Of a stretch of 64,000 nt of DNA, positions 8,912-21,169 are shown piece after piece. This DNA is from Roseomonas sp. AR75 (lineage in GTDB: Bacteria > Pseudomonadota > Alphaproteobacteria > Acetobacterales > Acetobacteraceae). The stretch lies in assembly GCF_005222815.1 (NCBI RefSeq), contig NZ_STGB01000002.1:434001-498000 (forward strand), read 5' to 3'. The stretch's first letter is position 1. Each line of letters starts with the position of its first letter. The position numbers were made by a program, and so were the translations under genes. The notes under the pieces are model-generated. The model had not been told where the DNA came from. It ran no database searches and saw only the letters and a program-made list of their open reading frames with translations.

Positions 8912-8915
<4 letters not shown>
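7407..8915 (-). CDS. ABC transporter substrate-binding protein, peptide family 5
   Basis: Secreted periplasmic binding protein of 502 residues (SBP_bac_5). The N-terminus MIRKTIAAACLGAAVLATAMPALGQ is a Sec signal peptide with probable cleavage after ALG. The family signature is seen in DPDILDPTLSRTYVGRIV near residue 35, LRQGVRFHDGEVMDAEAVRYSLNR near 110, and the C-terminal SNPEVDRLLDAAR region. It captures the solute for the DppBC-like permease. The start at 8915 overlaps the stop of the upstream ATPase (ATGA). Whether it binds peptide, nickel or glutathione-like ligands cannot be told. Confidence 0.93.
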
Positions 8916-9988
<1,073 letters not shown>

Positions 9989-10023
9989 GGCGAGTGCGAC
10001 GGCAAACGGCAGGCAAACGACAA

Positions 10024-10142
10024 CCCTCTCCCCCCGACGGGGGGAGAGGGATGGGTGAGGGGGGCTTGGCGGGCGGCAAGAGCTATCTTGATCCGGGGCG
10101 TCCCCCTCACCCAACCCTCTCCCCCATAAGAGGGGGAGAGGG
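10024..10142. repeat. Inverted pair of C-rich palindromic repeats
   Basis: Unit one is CCCTCTCCCCCC with its complement (10024-10035/10039-10050, loop GAC) followed by ATGGGTGAGGGGG. Unit two is the mirror arrangement, CCCCCTCACCCAA then an 11-bp stem (10115-10125/10132-10142). They lie between the two ATPase genes of the peptide transporter operon. The stem of unit one is identical to the terminator at 986-1017. Confidence 0.75.
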
Positions 10143-10169
10143 CTTCCCCATGCTGGCGCGCAGCAGACG

Positions 10170-11152
<983 letters not shown>

Positions 11153-11156
<4 letters not shown>

Positions 11157-11860
11157 CCTTCGTCCGCCTGCGCCTTGGCGATGGCCGCCTGGATCACCGT
11201 GCGATCGAAGACGCCGGGATGGTCGCGCCCCGGCAGGAAGCGGCGGAAATGCCGCAGGTAGCCGCGCCAGACCGTGTGCAGCCGGCGCAGCTCCGCCAGC
11301 GGGTCAGGGTGGTCGTCCACGCGCAGGTCGAGATCGGGATAGGGATCGGCCGAGCCGACCTGGATCGCCGCCGATTGCCGCCCGCGCCTGTCGCCGCCCG
11401 CGGCCTCACCGGCCTCCATCGCGGCCAGCAGGCGCTCGGCCAGCGGCAGGCCGGCGGTGGCGAGGAAAGCGTCGCGGGTTGCTTCCACCACCTCCGGCCC
11501 GGCCAGCATGTTGCCGGCGACCGAGACATCCTCGGCCGCGACATGGCCGCACCAGCCGACGCAGCCCGCGCCGGTGTGCTGCGCTATGGCGCCGGCGGCG
11601 GAGAGCACATGCACCTGGCGCGTCGCCTGTCCGGCATCGGCGGCGATCAGCGCGGCCAGCGCCGGGCTCGGCACCTCGCCGGCGCGCAGCCGCGCCAGCG
11701 CGTCGGGGCCGTGGAAGGGGTTCACCAGCGCCTGGGTGCAGGCGGCGCCGACGCCGCCCTCGACGCGCGGCACCAGCGCGCCGGCGGCCAGGAAGCGGCT
11801 GGCCACGGCGGCGCCGATCTCTCCCGTGGCGCGGTCGCGGGCGAGGATGGACCAGGTCAT
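11153..11860 (-). CDS. DUF1028 family protein (Ntn-hydrolase fold)
   Basis: Protein of 235 residues starting [19 protein letters not shown], the standard DUF1028 N-terminus, with [14 protein letters not shown] at about 37-50 and a conserved [21 protein letters not shown] stretch. The family has an Ntn-hydrolase-like fold, and its reaction is unsettled. The ATG at 11860 follows an AGAGG only a base or two away. It heads the peptide-transporter operon and overlaps it by 4 bases, which suggests that it acts on, or senses, the imported compound; that role is inference. Confidence 0.85.
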
Positions 11861-12048
11861 CCTCTGCTGTGTGCCACGCCGGGCGGGCGGCGCAAGCCCG
11901 GGCGGCCATGCTGCGCGGCCCGCAAGCCGGCAAGACGCTCGCCGGATGGGCAGGACTGCCTCGGCCTGGGGCACTCCGCTGGCCGGTCCGGTTGTGGCTC
12001 GCCGCCCCCACCCGCGAGCCTCCCCGCGCAGGGGTAAGGACGGGAAGG

Positions 12049-14016
12049 TCAGGCGGCGCGGGCGCTCGGGGGCGTTGCGCCGAGGGCGGAGAGGCGCTCC
12101 GCGGCCAGGCCGGGGGCGTCGAAGCCGAGGCGGAGCAGCCCTGCCTCCTCCTCCAACACCGTGGCGCGCAGTTCCGGCCCGCCATCCGGCAGGCGCAGGC
12201 CGACGCGACCGCCGGTCGGCAGCGCGGGGGCATCGCGCAGCGCGGCGCCGCCTGCCGAGAGATTCGCGAGCCGCACGGCCGTCACCCCGGCCTGGTGAAC
12301 GAGCTGCACCGAAAGGTCGAGCGCCAGGCGCGGCACCTCGCGGCGGTCCACGTCGTCCGTGGAGCTTCGCACGGCCTGCACCAGGCGTCGGCGCAGCTCC
12401 TGCATCGCGGCGGTCGCGGCCTCCGCCGCGCCGGTCACCTCGCGCGCGCGGGTGCCGACGGCGCCGCTTTCGGTGCCGATGCCGGCGGTGCGCTCCGCCA
12501 CGGACCGGGCGGCGGCGGCGGTGCCGGCGACGGTGCGGGCGATGTCCTGCGTCGCCGCGTTCTGCTGCGCCATCGCATCGGCGATGCTGGCGGAAATGCC
12601 ATCGAGCTCGCCGATCGCGTCCAGCGTCTCCCGCACGGCCAGCACCACCGCGCCGGTGGCGTCGCGCACCTCGGCAAGCTGGCGGGCGATCTCCTCGGTG
12701 CTGCGACCGGTCTGGGTGGCGAGCGTCTTGACCTCCTGCGCGACGACGGCGAAGCCCTTGCCCGCCTCTCCGGCGCGGGCGGCCTCGATCGTGGCGTTCA
12801 GCGCGAGCAGGTTGGTCTGGCCTGCGATATCGCCGATCAGACGGGCGACGTCGCCGATCCGACGCACTGCTTCCTCCAGCCCTTCGATCGCGCGGGAGCC
12901 GGTCTCGGTGCGCTGCACGGCGCGGCGCGCGGCGGCGGCGGCGGCCTCGACCTGGGCGGTGATGCTGCGGATCGAGGCAGAGAGTTCCTCGGTGGCGGCG
13001 GCGCCGGATTCGGCATGCTGCATCACCTCATGCGCGGCCTGCGCCACGGCACCGCTGGCCGCTGCGGCGCGTTCGGCGCTTTCGGTCATGCCGATCGCGT
13101 TGTCATGCATGGCCGTGACCTGGCCACCGATGGCGTCGACCGCGGCGCGGCCTTCCTGTTCGACGCGGTCGGCCATGGCGCGCAGCGCCGCGGTCTTCGC
13201 GGCCTCGGCGGTCAGGCGCTCGGCCTCCTGTGCGCGGCGCAGCCCGGCGGCCTCGGCGGCCTTGCCGCGCATCGCATCGAGCGCGGCCGCGACGGCGCCG
13301 ATCTCGTCGCGCCGGTCGGCATGGGGAACCGGCGTGTCGAGCCGCCCTTCCGCGAGCGCGGCCGTGCTGCGGGCCAGCGCATCCAGCGGAAGGGAGACGC
13401 GGCTGCGCACCACCCACCAGCTTCCGGCAACGGCCAGCAGGCCGAGCAGGGTGGTGATCGCGAAGTCGCGGGTCGAGGTGGCGCCATCGGCCTGCACCTC
13501 CGCCACGGCGGAATCGGCGCGGGCGATGAGCGTCGTGGTGATCTGCCCGATCGCCTCGGTCAGCGGGTCTATGGCGGGGTAGAGCCGGGTGAGGACGAGG
13601 CGGTCCAGCGCCGCGCGATCCTCGGCCGCCACCGCGGCGCGCAGATCGGTCAGCAGCCCCTCGGCGCGCGGCAGGGCGGTGAGGACCTGCGACCAGTCGG
13701 CGCTTGGGGGCGGCGCCTCGCGCAGCGCGCCGAAGGATTCGGCGATGCGCGCTTCCGCCGCGGCGAGGGTCCTGCGCCCTTCCGGGAAATCCATGCCGCC
13801 ATTGCGCAGCTTGTGCGCGAGGTCCACCACCGAGACGGCATAGGCATCCGACAGCGTCCAGAGCCGGCCGAGCGGCGCGACGACCTCGGCGCGCAGGCCT
13901 TCGATGCGGTCATGGTCTTCGCGCTCGGTGAACCAGCCGCGCAGCGCGGTGGCGACGAGCGCCCCGGCCAGAAGCACCTGGACGAGCAGCAGGATACGGC
14001 GGATCGAGAGAGTCAC
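12049..14016 (-). CDS. Methyl-accepting chemotaxis protein with C-terminal PilZ domain
   Basis: Inner-membrane receptor of 655 residues. TM1 is at about 5-25 and a periplasmic four-helix region extends to about 165. TM2 is [20 protein letters not shown], followed by a HAMP segment ([19 protein letters not shown]). The cytoplasmic hairpin contains the highly conserved [20 protein letters not shown] and [15 protein letters not shown], which contact CheA/CheW. The last 90 residues are PilZ-like, with RREVPR and ANLSAGG matching the RxxxR and (D/N)xSxxG motifs that bind cyclic di-GMP. The start is GTG. No che genes are near, and the ligand is unknown. Confidence 0.9.
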   Translation of the reverse strand: MTLSIRRILLLVQVLLAGALVATALRGWFTEREDHDRIEGLRAEVVAPLGRLWTLSDAYAVSVVDLAHKLRNGGMDFPEGRRTLAAAEARIAESFGALREAPPPSADWSQVLTALPRAEGLLTDLRAAVAAEDRAALDRLVLTRLYPAIDPLTEAIGQITTTLIARADSAVAEVQADGATSTRDFAITTLLGLLAVAGSWWVVRSRVSLPLDALARSTAALAEGRLDTPVPHADRRDEIGAVAAALDAMRGKAAEAAGLRRAQEAERLTAEAAKTAALRAMADRVEQEGRAAVDAIGGQVTAMHDNAIGMTESAERAAAASGAVAQAAHEVMQHAESGAAATEELSASIRSITAQVEAAAAAARRAVQRTETGSRAIEGLEEAVRRIGDVARLIGDIAGQTNLLALNATIEAARAGEAGKGFAVVAQEVKTLATQTGRSTEEIARQLAEVRDATGAVVLAVRETLDAIGELDGISASIADAMAQQNAATQDIARTVAGTAAAARSVAERTAGIGTESGAVGTRAREVTGAAEAATAAMQELRRRLVQAVRSSTDDVDRREVPRLALDLSVQLVHQAGVTAVRLANLSAGGAALRDAPALPTGGRVGLRLPDGGPELRATVLEEEAGLLRLGFDAPGLAAERLSALGATPPSARAA

Positions 14017-14060
14017 TGCGGGCCTCGCGGATGGTCCGCGGCAGATGCCACGGCATCGGC

Positions 14061-14082
14061 AAAGCCCGCGTTAACGGCGGGC
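14061..14082 (-). terminator. Probable terminator of the liv operon
   Basis: Read on the minus strand, GCCCGC and GCGGGC form a 6-bp stem around a 7-base loop and are followed by TTT. It lies 14 bases after the livM stop and before the chemoreceptor gene. The T-run is short, so this is moderate evidence. Confidence 0.45.
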
Positions 14083-14095
14083 GGCGCAGCCCCCG

Positions 14096-15088
14096 CTACA
14101 GCTTGACCTTGAGCGCGTGCCCGATCTCGCCCACCACGCCACGGCGGAAGGCGAGCACGCAGGCGATGAAGATGCCCCCCTGGATCACCAGCACCCAGGC
14201 GCCGAACTCGGCCAGGTAGTTCTGCATGGTGATGATCACCGCGGCGCCGACCACGGGGCCGAACACCGTGCCCAGGCCGCCCACCAGGCTCATCAGCACG
14301 ACCTCGCCCGACATCGCCCAGTGCACGTCGGTGAGGGTTGCGATGTTGAAGACCAGGGCCTTGGTGCCGCCGGCGATGCCGGCCAGCGTGGCGGAGAGCA
14401 CGAAGGCCATGAGCTTGTAGTCGTCGGCGCGGTAGCCGAGGGAGGTGGCGCGCGGCTCGTTGTCGCGGATCGCCTTCATCACCTGGCCGAAAGGCGAGTG
14501 GACGATGCGGTGGATCAGCAGGAAGCCGGCCAGGAACACGGCGGCAACGAGCCAGTACATCGTGAAGTCGCTGGTCAGATCGAACACGCCGAACAGCGTG
14601 CCGCGCGGGATCGCCTGGATACCGTCCTCGCCCCCGGTGAAGGGCGCCTGCAGGGCAAAGAAGTAGACCATCTGCGCAAGCGCCAGCGTGATCATCGCGA
14701 AATAGATGCCGGCGCGGCGGATCGCGAGCCAGCCGAAGGGCAGGCCGAGCAGCGCGCCCGTGGCACCGCCCATCAGGATGGCGAATTCGGGCGGCACGCC
14801 CCAGGCCTTGGCGGCGTAGCCCGTGACATAGGCGCCCATGCCGAAATAGGCGGCGTGCCCGAAGGAGAGCAGGCCGACATATCCGATCAGGAGGTTGAAG
14901 GCGCAGGCGAAGAGGCCGAAGCACAGGACCTTCATCAGGAAGACCGGGTACAGGAAGAACGGGCTCACCACGACGAAGGCGACCAGCACCAGGAAGGCGG
15001 TGGCCTGCGCACGGGTGAAGCCGAAGACGGCCTCCTTCTCGACGGCGGGGGCGCCGACGGTGCCGGCGACGAGACTGCCTTCGGCCAT
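14096..15088 (-). CDS. livM: Branched-chain amino acid ABC permease LivM
   Basis: Inner-membrane permease of 330 residues with eight or more hydrophobic segments. The LivM signature appears in AFNLLIGYVGLLSFGHAAYFG (about 62-82) and the cytoplasmic FGQVMKAIRDNEPRATSLGY loop that contacts the ATPases. It imports branched-chain or related amino acids together with LivH. It starts 2 bases after the livH stop and is the last gene of livG-livF-binding protein-livH-livM, followed by a hairpin terminator. Confidence 0.94.
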   Translation of the reverse strand: MAEGSLVAGTVGAPAVEKEAVFGFTRAQATAFLVLVAFVVVSPFFLYPVFLMKVLCFGLFACAFNLLIGYVGLLSFGHAAYFGMGAYVTGYAAKAWGVPPEFAILMGGATGALLGLPFGWLAIRRAGIYFAMITLALAQMVYFFALQAPFTGGEDGIQAIPRGTLFGVFDLTSDFTMYWLVAAVFLAGFLLIHRIVHSPFGQVMKAIRDNEPRATSLGYRADDYKLMAFVLSATLAGIAGGTKALVFNIATLTDVHWAMSGEVVLMSLVGGLGTVFGPVVGAAVIITMQNYLAEFGAWVLVIQGGIFIACVLAFRRGVVGEIGHALKVKL

Positions 15089-15090
15089 GC

Positions 15091-15966
15091 TCAGGCCCTC
15101 CCGAACAGGCCGGCCGGCCGCGTGAGCAGCACGATGGCCATGATGACGAACACCACGGTCTGCGAGGCCTCGGAATAGACGACGTCGGTCACGCCCTGCA
15201 CGAAGCCGAGCAGGAAGCCGGTGACGATGGCGCCGAGGATGGAGCCCATGCCGCCGATCACCACGACGGCGAAGACGGTGATGATGAAGTTCGCGCCCAT
15301 CGCCGGGTGCACCGAATAGACCGGCGCGGCCAGCACGCCGGCCAGCGCGGCCAGCGCGACGCCGGCGCCGTAGGTCAGCGTCATCATCAGGGGCACGTTG
15401 ATGCCGAAGGCCTGCACGAGCTGCGGGCGCTCCACCGCGGCGCGCAGGTAGCTGCCGACCTTGGTCTTCTCGATCACCAGCCAGGTGGCGATGCAGATCG
15501 TGGTGCCGGCGATCAGCACCCAGACCCGGTAGCCCGGCATGAAGAAATCGCCGAACTCGAGGTCAAGCGCCTGGAACTCGCGCGGAGCGGAGTAGCGCTG
15601 GCCGGAGGAGCCGAAGATGTTGCGGAACAGCCCCTCGATCACCAGGGCGCAGCCGAAGGTCAGGAGCAGGCCATAGAGGTGATCCAGCTTGTAGAGCCGC
15701 GCGATCATCAGCCGCTCCATCGCGACGCCGACGAGGCCGACGATCAGCGGCGAGAGCAGCAGCGAGGGCCAGTAGCCGATGCCGAGCTGGGTGAGGAGCA
15801 GCCAGGCGACGAAGGCGCCCATCATGAACTGCGCGCCATGCGCGAAGTTGATCACGTTGAGCATGCCGAAGATCACGGCGAGGCCAAGCGACAGCATCGC
15901 GTAGAAGGCGCCGTTGCTGATGCCCAGCGCCACCAGCTGCAGGTTGAAGAGAAGGTCTTCCAGCAC
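15091..15966 (-). CDS. livH: Branched-chain amino acid ABC permease LivH
   Basis: Inner-membrane permease of 291 residues, the normal LivH length. It carries GISNGAFYAMLSLGLAVIFG near the N-terminus, NFAHGAQFMMGAF in the next helix and LRAAVERPQLVQAFGIN in the ATPase-docking loop, all typical of LivH. The start codon is GTG at 15966. It lies 66 bases downstream of the binding-protein gene. It forms the permease heterodimer with LivM. Confidence 0.94.
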   Translation of the reverse strand: MLEDLLFNLQLVALGISNGAFYAMLSLGLAVIFGMLNVINFAHGAQFMMGAFVAWLLLTQLGIGYWPSLLLSPLIVGLVGVAMERLMIARLYKLDHLYGLLLTFGCALVIEGLFRNIFGSSGQRYSAPREFQALDLEFGDFFMPGYRVWVLIAGTTICIATWLVIEKTKVGSYLRAAVERPQLVQAFGINVPLMMTLTYGAGVALAALAGVLAAPVYSVHPAMGANFIITVFAVVVIGGMGSILGAIVTGFLLGFVQGVTDVVYSEASQTVVFVIMAIVLLTRPAGLFGRA

Positions 15967-16032
15967 GTCGGCCCCGTCCGGTTTGCGTCGCGGCAGGAGG
16001 CCGGGAGGGCGCCGCCCTCCCGGCCATTCGGG

Positions 16033-17274
16033 TCAGGAACGGACCAGCGAGCAGCCGCCCTGCGCCAGCGGGCGGAAGGCCTCGTCGGCGGGGATGGTGG
16101 CGACCAGCTTGTAGTAGTCCCACGCGCCCTTGCTCTCGGAGGGCTGCTTCACCTCGAACAGGTAGGCCGGGTGGATCTTGCGGCCATCCGCGCGGATGGT
16201 GCCCTGGCCGAAGGCGTCGTCGTCGGCGGGCATAGCCTTCATCTTGGCCACCGCCTCGGCGCCCGAGGCCTTTGCCGCGGCCGCCCCCATCTCCTTCACC
16301 GCCTTCAGGTAATGCAGCACGGCGGAGTAGCAGCCGGCCTGCACCATGGAGGGCCTCAGGCCGCCGGGCATGTTGCCCAGGCGCTGGGTGAAGGCGCGGG
16401 TGCGATCGTTCAGGTCCCAGTAGAAGGTTTCGGTCAGCACGAGACCCTGCGCCACCTCAAGCCCGAGCGAGTGGACGTCGGTGATGAACACCAGCAGGCC
16501 GGCCAGCTTGGTGCCGCCGCGGGTGATGCGGAACTCGGCGGCCTGCTTGATGGAGTTGATCGTGTCGCCGCCGGCATTCGCCAGCCCGATCACCCGCGCG
16601 CGGGACCGCTGCGCCTGCTGCAGGAAGGAGGAGAAGTCGGTCGTGCCGGGGAAGGGCGTGCGCACGCCGCCCAGCACCCGCCCGCCGGCCGCGGTGACGA
16701 AGGCGGTGGTATCGCGCTCCAGCGCATGGCCGAAGGCGTAGTCCGCGGTGATGAAGAACCAGGTGTTGCCGCCGGCCCGCACCATCGCGCCGCCGGTGCC
16801 GTTGGCGAGCATGTAGGTGTCGTAGGTCCAGTGGATCGTGTTCGGCGAGCAGGCGCTGCCCGTGAGGTCGGAGGTCGCCGCGCCGGAATTGAGGAACACC
16901 TTGTTCCGCTCGCGCGTCAACGTGTTCACCGCCAGCGCGACCGAGGAGGTCGGCACGTCCACGATCACGTCCACGCCATCGCGGTCGAACCACTGCCGCG
17001 CGACAGTGGAGCCGACATCCGGCTTGTTCTGGTGGTCGGCCTGGACGACCTCCACGTTGATGCCGGACTGGGTGATGCCGCTCTCCTTCACCGCCATCTC
17101 CACGCACTGGGTGGAGCCGGGGCCGGAGATGTCGCGGTAGAGCGCGGACTGGTCGTTCAGCACGCCGATGCGGATGGTGTTGGCGGCCTGCGCGCGGGCC
17201 GAGCGGTAGGGCAGCGCGCCCCAGACGGGGGCGGTGGCGGCGGCGCCGAGCAGCGTGCGGCGGTTGACTGACAT
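16033..17274 (-). CDS. Branched-chain amino acid type ABC substrate-binding protein
   Basis: Periplasmic binding protein of 413 residues (Peripla_BP_6 family). The N-terminus MSVNRRTLLGAAATAPVWG has an RR followed by a hydrophobic stretch, compatible with Tat or Sec export, with probable cleavage at ARAQA. Conserved features are IRIGVLNDQSALYRDISGPGS, the ADHQNKPDVG segment and FITADYAFGHALERD. The start at 17274 has AAGGA about 8 bases upstream; a longer in-frame extension runs into livF. Liv-family proteins also bind aromatic acids, urea or amides, so the ligand is open. Confidence 0.92.
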   Translation of the reverse strand: MSVNRRTLLGAAATAPVWGALPYRSARAQAANTIRIGVLNDQSALYRDISGPGSTQCVEMAVKESGITQSGINVEVVQADHQNKPDVGSTVARQWFDRDGVDVIVDVPTSSVALAVNTLTRERNKVFLNSGAATSDLTGSACSPNTIHWTYDTYMLANGTGGAMVRAGGNTWFFITADYAFGHALERDTTAFVTAAGGRVLGGVRTPFPGTTDFSSFLQQAQRSRARVIGLANAGGDTINSIKQAAEFRITRGGTKLAGLLVFITDVHSLGLEVAQGLVLTETFYWDLNDRTRAFTQRLGNMPGGLRPSMVQAGCYSAVLHYLKAVKEMGAAAAKASGAEAVAKMKAMPADDDAFGQGTIRADGRKIHPAYLFEVKQPSESKGAWDYYKLVATIPADEAFRPLAQGGCSLVRS

Positions 17275-17315
17275 GGTGTGGTCCTTCCCTGGTGTGGTTG
17301 CTTCGCCCGGCGCCG

Positions 17316-18048
<733 letters not shown>

Positions 18049-18056
<8 letters not shown>

Positions 18057-18840
18057 GCGCCTCGCCTCCGGAGATGCCGGGATCGGTGCCGAGATAGGCG
18101 GCCTTCACCTCCTCGTTGCGGCTGACCTCGGAATAGGTGCCCTCCGCCAGGACGCGGCCGCGCGTGAGCACCGTGATGCGATCGCAGAGCCCGGAGACGA
18201 CGGTGAGGTTGTGCTCCACCAGCAGCACGGTGCGCCCCTTCGCCACCCGCTGCACCAGCGCCATGATCCGCCCGACATCCTCATGCGTCATGCCCGCCGT
18301 GGGTTCGTCGAGCAGCATCATGCGCGGCTCGAGCGCGAGCGTGGTCGCGATCTCCAGCGCGCGCTTGCGGCCGTAGGGCAACTCGCCCGCGGTGTAGCTG
18401 GCATAGGTGGTGAGGCCGACATCCTCCAGCAGTTCCATCGCACGCGGCTCGAAGCGCTTCAGCGAAGCCTCGCTGCGCCAGAAGTCGAAGGACCCGCCAC
18501 GCGCCCGCTGCAGGGCGACGCGGACATTCTCCAGCACCGTCAGGTTGGGGAAGACCGCCGAGATCTGGAAGGATCGCACCAGGCCGAGCCGCGCGACCTC
18601 AGCCGGCTTCATCGCCGTGATGTCCTGCCCGTCGTAGCGGATGCTGCCGCGGGTCGGCGGCAGGAACTTCGTGAGCAGGTTGAAACAGGTTGTCTTGCCG
18701 GCGCCGTTCGGCCCGATCAGGCCGTGGATGGTGCCACGCCCGACGCGAAGCGCGACGTCGGAGACCGCGACGAAGCCGCGGAACTCCTTGGTCAGCCCTT
18801 CCGTCTCCAGGATCGTCCCGTCCGGATCCTTGGATGCCAC
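18049..18840 (-). CDS. livG: Branched-chain amino acid ABC ATP-binding protein LivG
   Basis: ATPase of 263 residues, first gene of the liv operon. Walker A is GPNGAGKTTCFNLLT, signature LPYGRKRALEIATTLA (the LivG variant of LSGGQ), Walker B MMLLDEPTAGM and H-loop VLLVEHNL. The typical LivG C-terminus with EEVKAAYLG is present. The start is GTG at 18840. The 157-base gap behind it should contain the operon promoter, though I could not identify clear -35/-10 boxes. Confidence 0.93.
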
Positions 18841-18912
18841 GCCCGTCTGCCTCCCCGAGCAGCCCGGAGGGGATGCGGCGGGCGGAACAGACCCGCCCTG
18901 CTTGCATGCCCG

Positions 18913-18934
18913 CCATGAATTTCCGTCTTCATGG
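18913..18934. other. Inverted repeat between patB and livG
   Basis: CCATGAA (18913-18919) and TTCATGG (18928-18934) are perfect 7-bp arms around an 8-base spacer, located in the gap between the patB stop and the livG start. It could be a weak hairpin or an operator for the liv operon; nothing else supports either reading. Confidence 0.35.
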
Positions 18935-18997
18935 ATGCTGGCTTCGCCGGATGCAAGAGCGCCGGACGCCCGTCACGGGGAAGAAATTGCGATCCCG

Positions 18998-20140
18998 TCA
19001 CGCTTCGGCGAGCGCGCGGGCCATGCGCCCGACCCCGTCCTCCAGCAGGGCGCGGGGGCAGCCGAAGTTGAAGCGCACGAAGCCCGCGCCGGGTGGGCCG
19101 AAATCCGGGCCGGGGTTCATGCCCACCCGCGCCTTCTCCAGGAAGAAGCGATGCGGGTCTGCGGCGGCTGCGCTGCCGCGGCAATCGAGCCAGGCGAGAT
19201 AGGTGGCCTCCGGCAGCCGCATGGTGACGCCGGGCAGGCGGGACGCGACGGCATCGGCCAGCCAGTCACGGTTGGCCTGGAGATAGGCCAGGACATCGTT
19301 CCGCCACGCGGCGCCTTCGGCCAGCGCGGCCTCCGTCGCGATCAGGCCGAGGATGTTCACGTGGTCCGCGACGCCGGCAAGCACCGCGGCGAAGCGCGCG
19401 CGCAGCGCCGGATCGGTCACCACGGCCCAGCAGGCGTTCAGCCCGGCGATGTTCCAGGTCTTGCCGGCGGACATCAGCGTGATCGTGCGCGCCGCGACCG
19501 CGGGCGCGAGGCTGGCGATGGGGATGTGCCGCCTTCCCTCGAAGAGAAGGTCGCAATGGATCTCGTCGGAGACGATGGCGACGCCGGCAGAGAGGCAGGC
19601 GGCCGCCATGGATTGCAGCTCGTCGCGCGTGAAGGCGCGGCCGGTCGGGTTGTGCGGGTTGCACAGAAGGAAAGCGCCCTGCCCCGCCGCACGCAGCGCC
19701 GCACCGAGCACATCCAAGTCCACCCGGTCATCGGCGGTCAGCGGTGCGTCCAGCCGCCTCAGCCCGCCATTCTCCGGCGCCTTCAGCATCGGCGGATAGA
19801 CCGGCGTCTGCACCACCACGCCCGCGCCCGGCGCGCAGACGGTGCGCAGCGCCAGGTTGAAGCCCGGCACCACGCCGGGGAGCATCAGGATGTCCTCCGG
19901 CGTGACGCGCCAGCCATACTGCGCTTCCAGCCAGAGGACGATCTGCTGCTTCAACCCGGTCTGCGAGACGCCGTAGCCGAGAACGGGATGATCGAGCCGC
20001 GCGCGTAGCGCCTGCAGGATCGGCGCGGCGACCGCGAAATCCATGTCGGCCACCCACATGGGCAGCACATCGGGCTCGTAGCGCGACCATTTCGAGCAGC
20101 CGGTGCCACGGCGGTCGATGACCTCGTCGAAAACGCTCAC
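18998..20140 (-). CDS. patB: MalY/PatB-family PLP-dependent C-S lyase (cystathionine beta-lyase type)
   Basis: Fold-type I PLP enzyme of 380 residues. The family opening MSVFDEVIDRRGTGCSKW and MWVADMDFA are present, with CNPHNPTGRAF at 160-170, SDEIHCDLLF at 191-200 and the PLP lysine Lys227 in SAGKTWNIAG. PatB enzymes cleave cystathionine or cysteine conjugates, releasing a thiol, pyruvate and ammonia. The GTG start at 20140 has GGGAGGAC just upstream and overlaps the sseA stop (GTGA). Coupling to a sulfurtransferase supports a role in thiol sulfur metabolism. A plain aminotransferase is the alternative. Confidence 0.88.
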   Translation of the reverse strand: MSVFDEVIDRRGTGCSKWSRYEPDVLPMWVADMDFAVAAPILQALRARLDHPVLGYGVSQTGLKQQIVLWLEAQYGWRVTPEDILMLPGVVPGFNLALRTVCAPGAGVVVQTPVYPPMLKAPENGGLRRLDAPLTADDRVDLDVLGAALRAAGQGAFLLCNPHNPTGRAFTRDELQSMAAACLSAGVAIVSDEIHCDLLFEGRRHIPIASLAPAVAARTITLMSAGKTWNIAGLNACWAVVTDPALRARFAAVLAGVADHVNILGLIATEAALAEGAAWRNDVLAYLQANRDWLADAVASRLPGVTMRLPEATYLAWLDCRGSAAAADPHRFFLEKARVGMNPGPDFGPPGAGFVRFNFGCPRALLEDGVGRMARALAEA

Positions 20141-20976
20141 TCGGGACGTCCTCCCACCACAACGGGCCGCGCGGGATCGGCGCTCCAGGCCGACCAGGAG
20201 CCCGGATACATCGCCGACGCGATGCCGAGCGAGGCGAGCGCCGCGACATTCACCGCCGCCGAGATCCCGGCGCCGCAATACACGCCGACGGGCTTCGTGC
20301 CATCCGCCCCGAGCGCGGCATACAGATGGCGCAGCGTCGCCGCATCGGCGAAGGGGCCGGGCTCGGTGAAGTTGTCGGCGGCGGGTGCGCTGAGCGCGCC
20401 GGGAATATGGCCGCGCGGCGGCGTCCCCGGCGGCACGATCCCGCCGATGTAGTTGGGCCGCACGCGGGAATCGAGCAGCACGCCGTCACGCGCCATCGCC
20501 AGCGACGCGTCCTCGTCCAGCACCGGCAGGTGACCCGCGCTCAGCACCACATCGCCCGCGGTCGGCGCCGGGGGGCGATGCACCACCGGCAATCCTGCCG
20601 CGACCCACGCGGGTAAGCCGCCATCGAGCAGGCGCACATCGGCGATGCCCGCCCAGCGCAGCACCCACCAGGCGCGCGCGGCGACCAGGCCGCGATCATG
20701 GTCGTAGACGACGACCGGCTGCCCCTGTCGCAGGCCCCAGCCTCGCGCGTGACCTTGCAGCGCCTTCACGTCCGGAAGGGGGCGACTGCCGCGCGTGCCG
20801 CCACCGGGCGACGCGAGTTCGGTCGGCAGGTCCACATCCACGGCGCCGGGAATGCGCGGTGTGGCCTGCTCGTCACCGCGTGGGTTGCGGATCGCCAGAA
20901 CCGCGACACCTTGCTGCGCGGCGAGCGCCTGCGGGGTGACGAAAACGCTGGCGCGCAGCGAATCGACCTGCTGCAT
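20137..20976 (-). CDS. sseA: Sulfurtransferase with two rhodanese domains (SseA-like)
   Basis: Protein of 279 residues with two rhodanese modules. The N-terminal module (about 10-130) is inactive-like, with VYDHDRGLVAARAWW. The C-terminal module has the catalytic Cys234 in GVYCGAGISA, closer to the CG(S/T)GVT loop of 3-mercaptopyruvate sulfurtransferases than to thiosulfate rhodaneses. It moves sulfane sulfur from mercaptopyruvate or thiosulfate to an acceptor. The ATG at 20976 has AAGGAG 7 bases upstream. It heads a two-gene operon with patB. Confidence 0.9.
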   Translation of the reverse strand: MQQVDSLRASVFVTPQALAAQQGVAVLAIRNPRGDEQATPRIPGAVDVDLPTELASPGGGTRGSRPLPDVKALQGHARGWGLRQGQPVVVYDHDRGLVAARAWWVLRWAGIADVRLLDGGLPAWVAAGLPVVHRPPAPTAGDVVLSAGHLPVLDEDASLAMARDGVLLDSRVRPNYIGGIVPPGTPPRGHIPGALSAPAADNFTEPGPFADAATLRHLYAALGADGTKPVGVYCGAGISAAVNVAALASLGIASAMYPGSWSAWSADPARPVVVGGRPE

Positions 20977-21169
20977 CCCGCTTCTCCTTGCGATCGGTTC
21001 ATGATGAAGCATAACCGCGGCGCCGGGGAGGCAGGAGAGCAACCGCGTTGCGCACAAAAGACCCGTGCGCTGCACGCATGAGCGATCCTGCGCGAAAAGC
21101 TTGATCTTCGCCGCGACCAACGTCATCTGGATGTCTTCCGACAGTTCCTGATGAATGGAGCCGGCCGCT

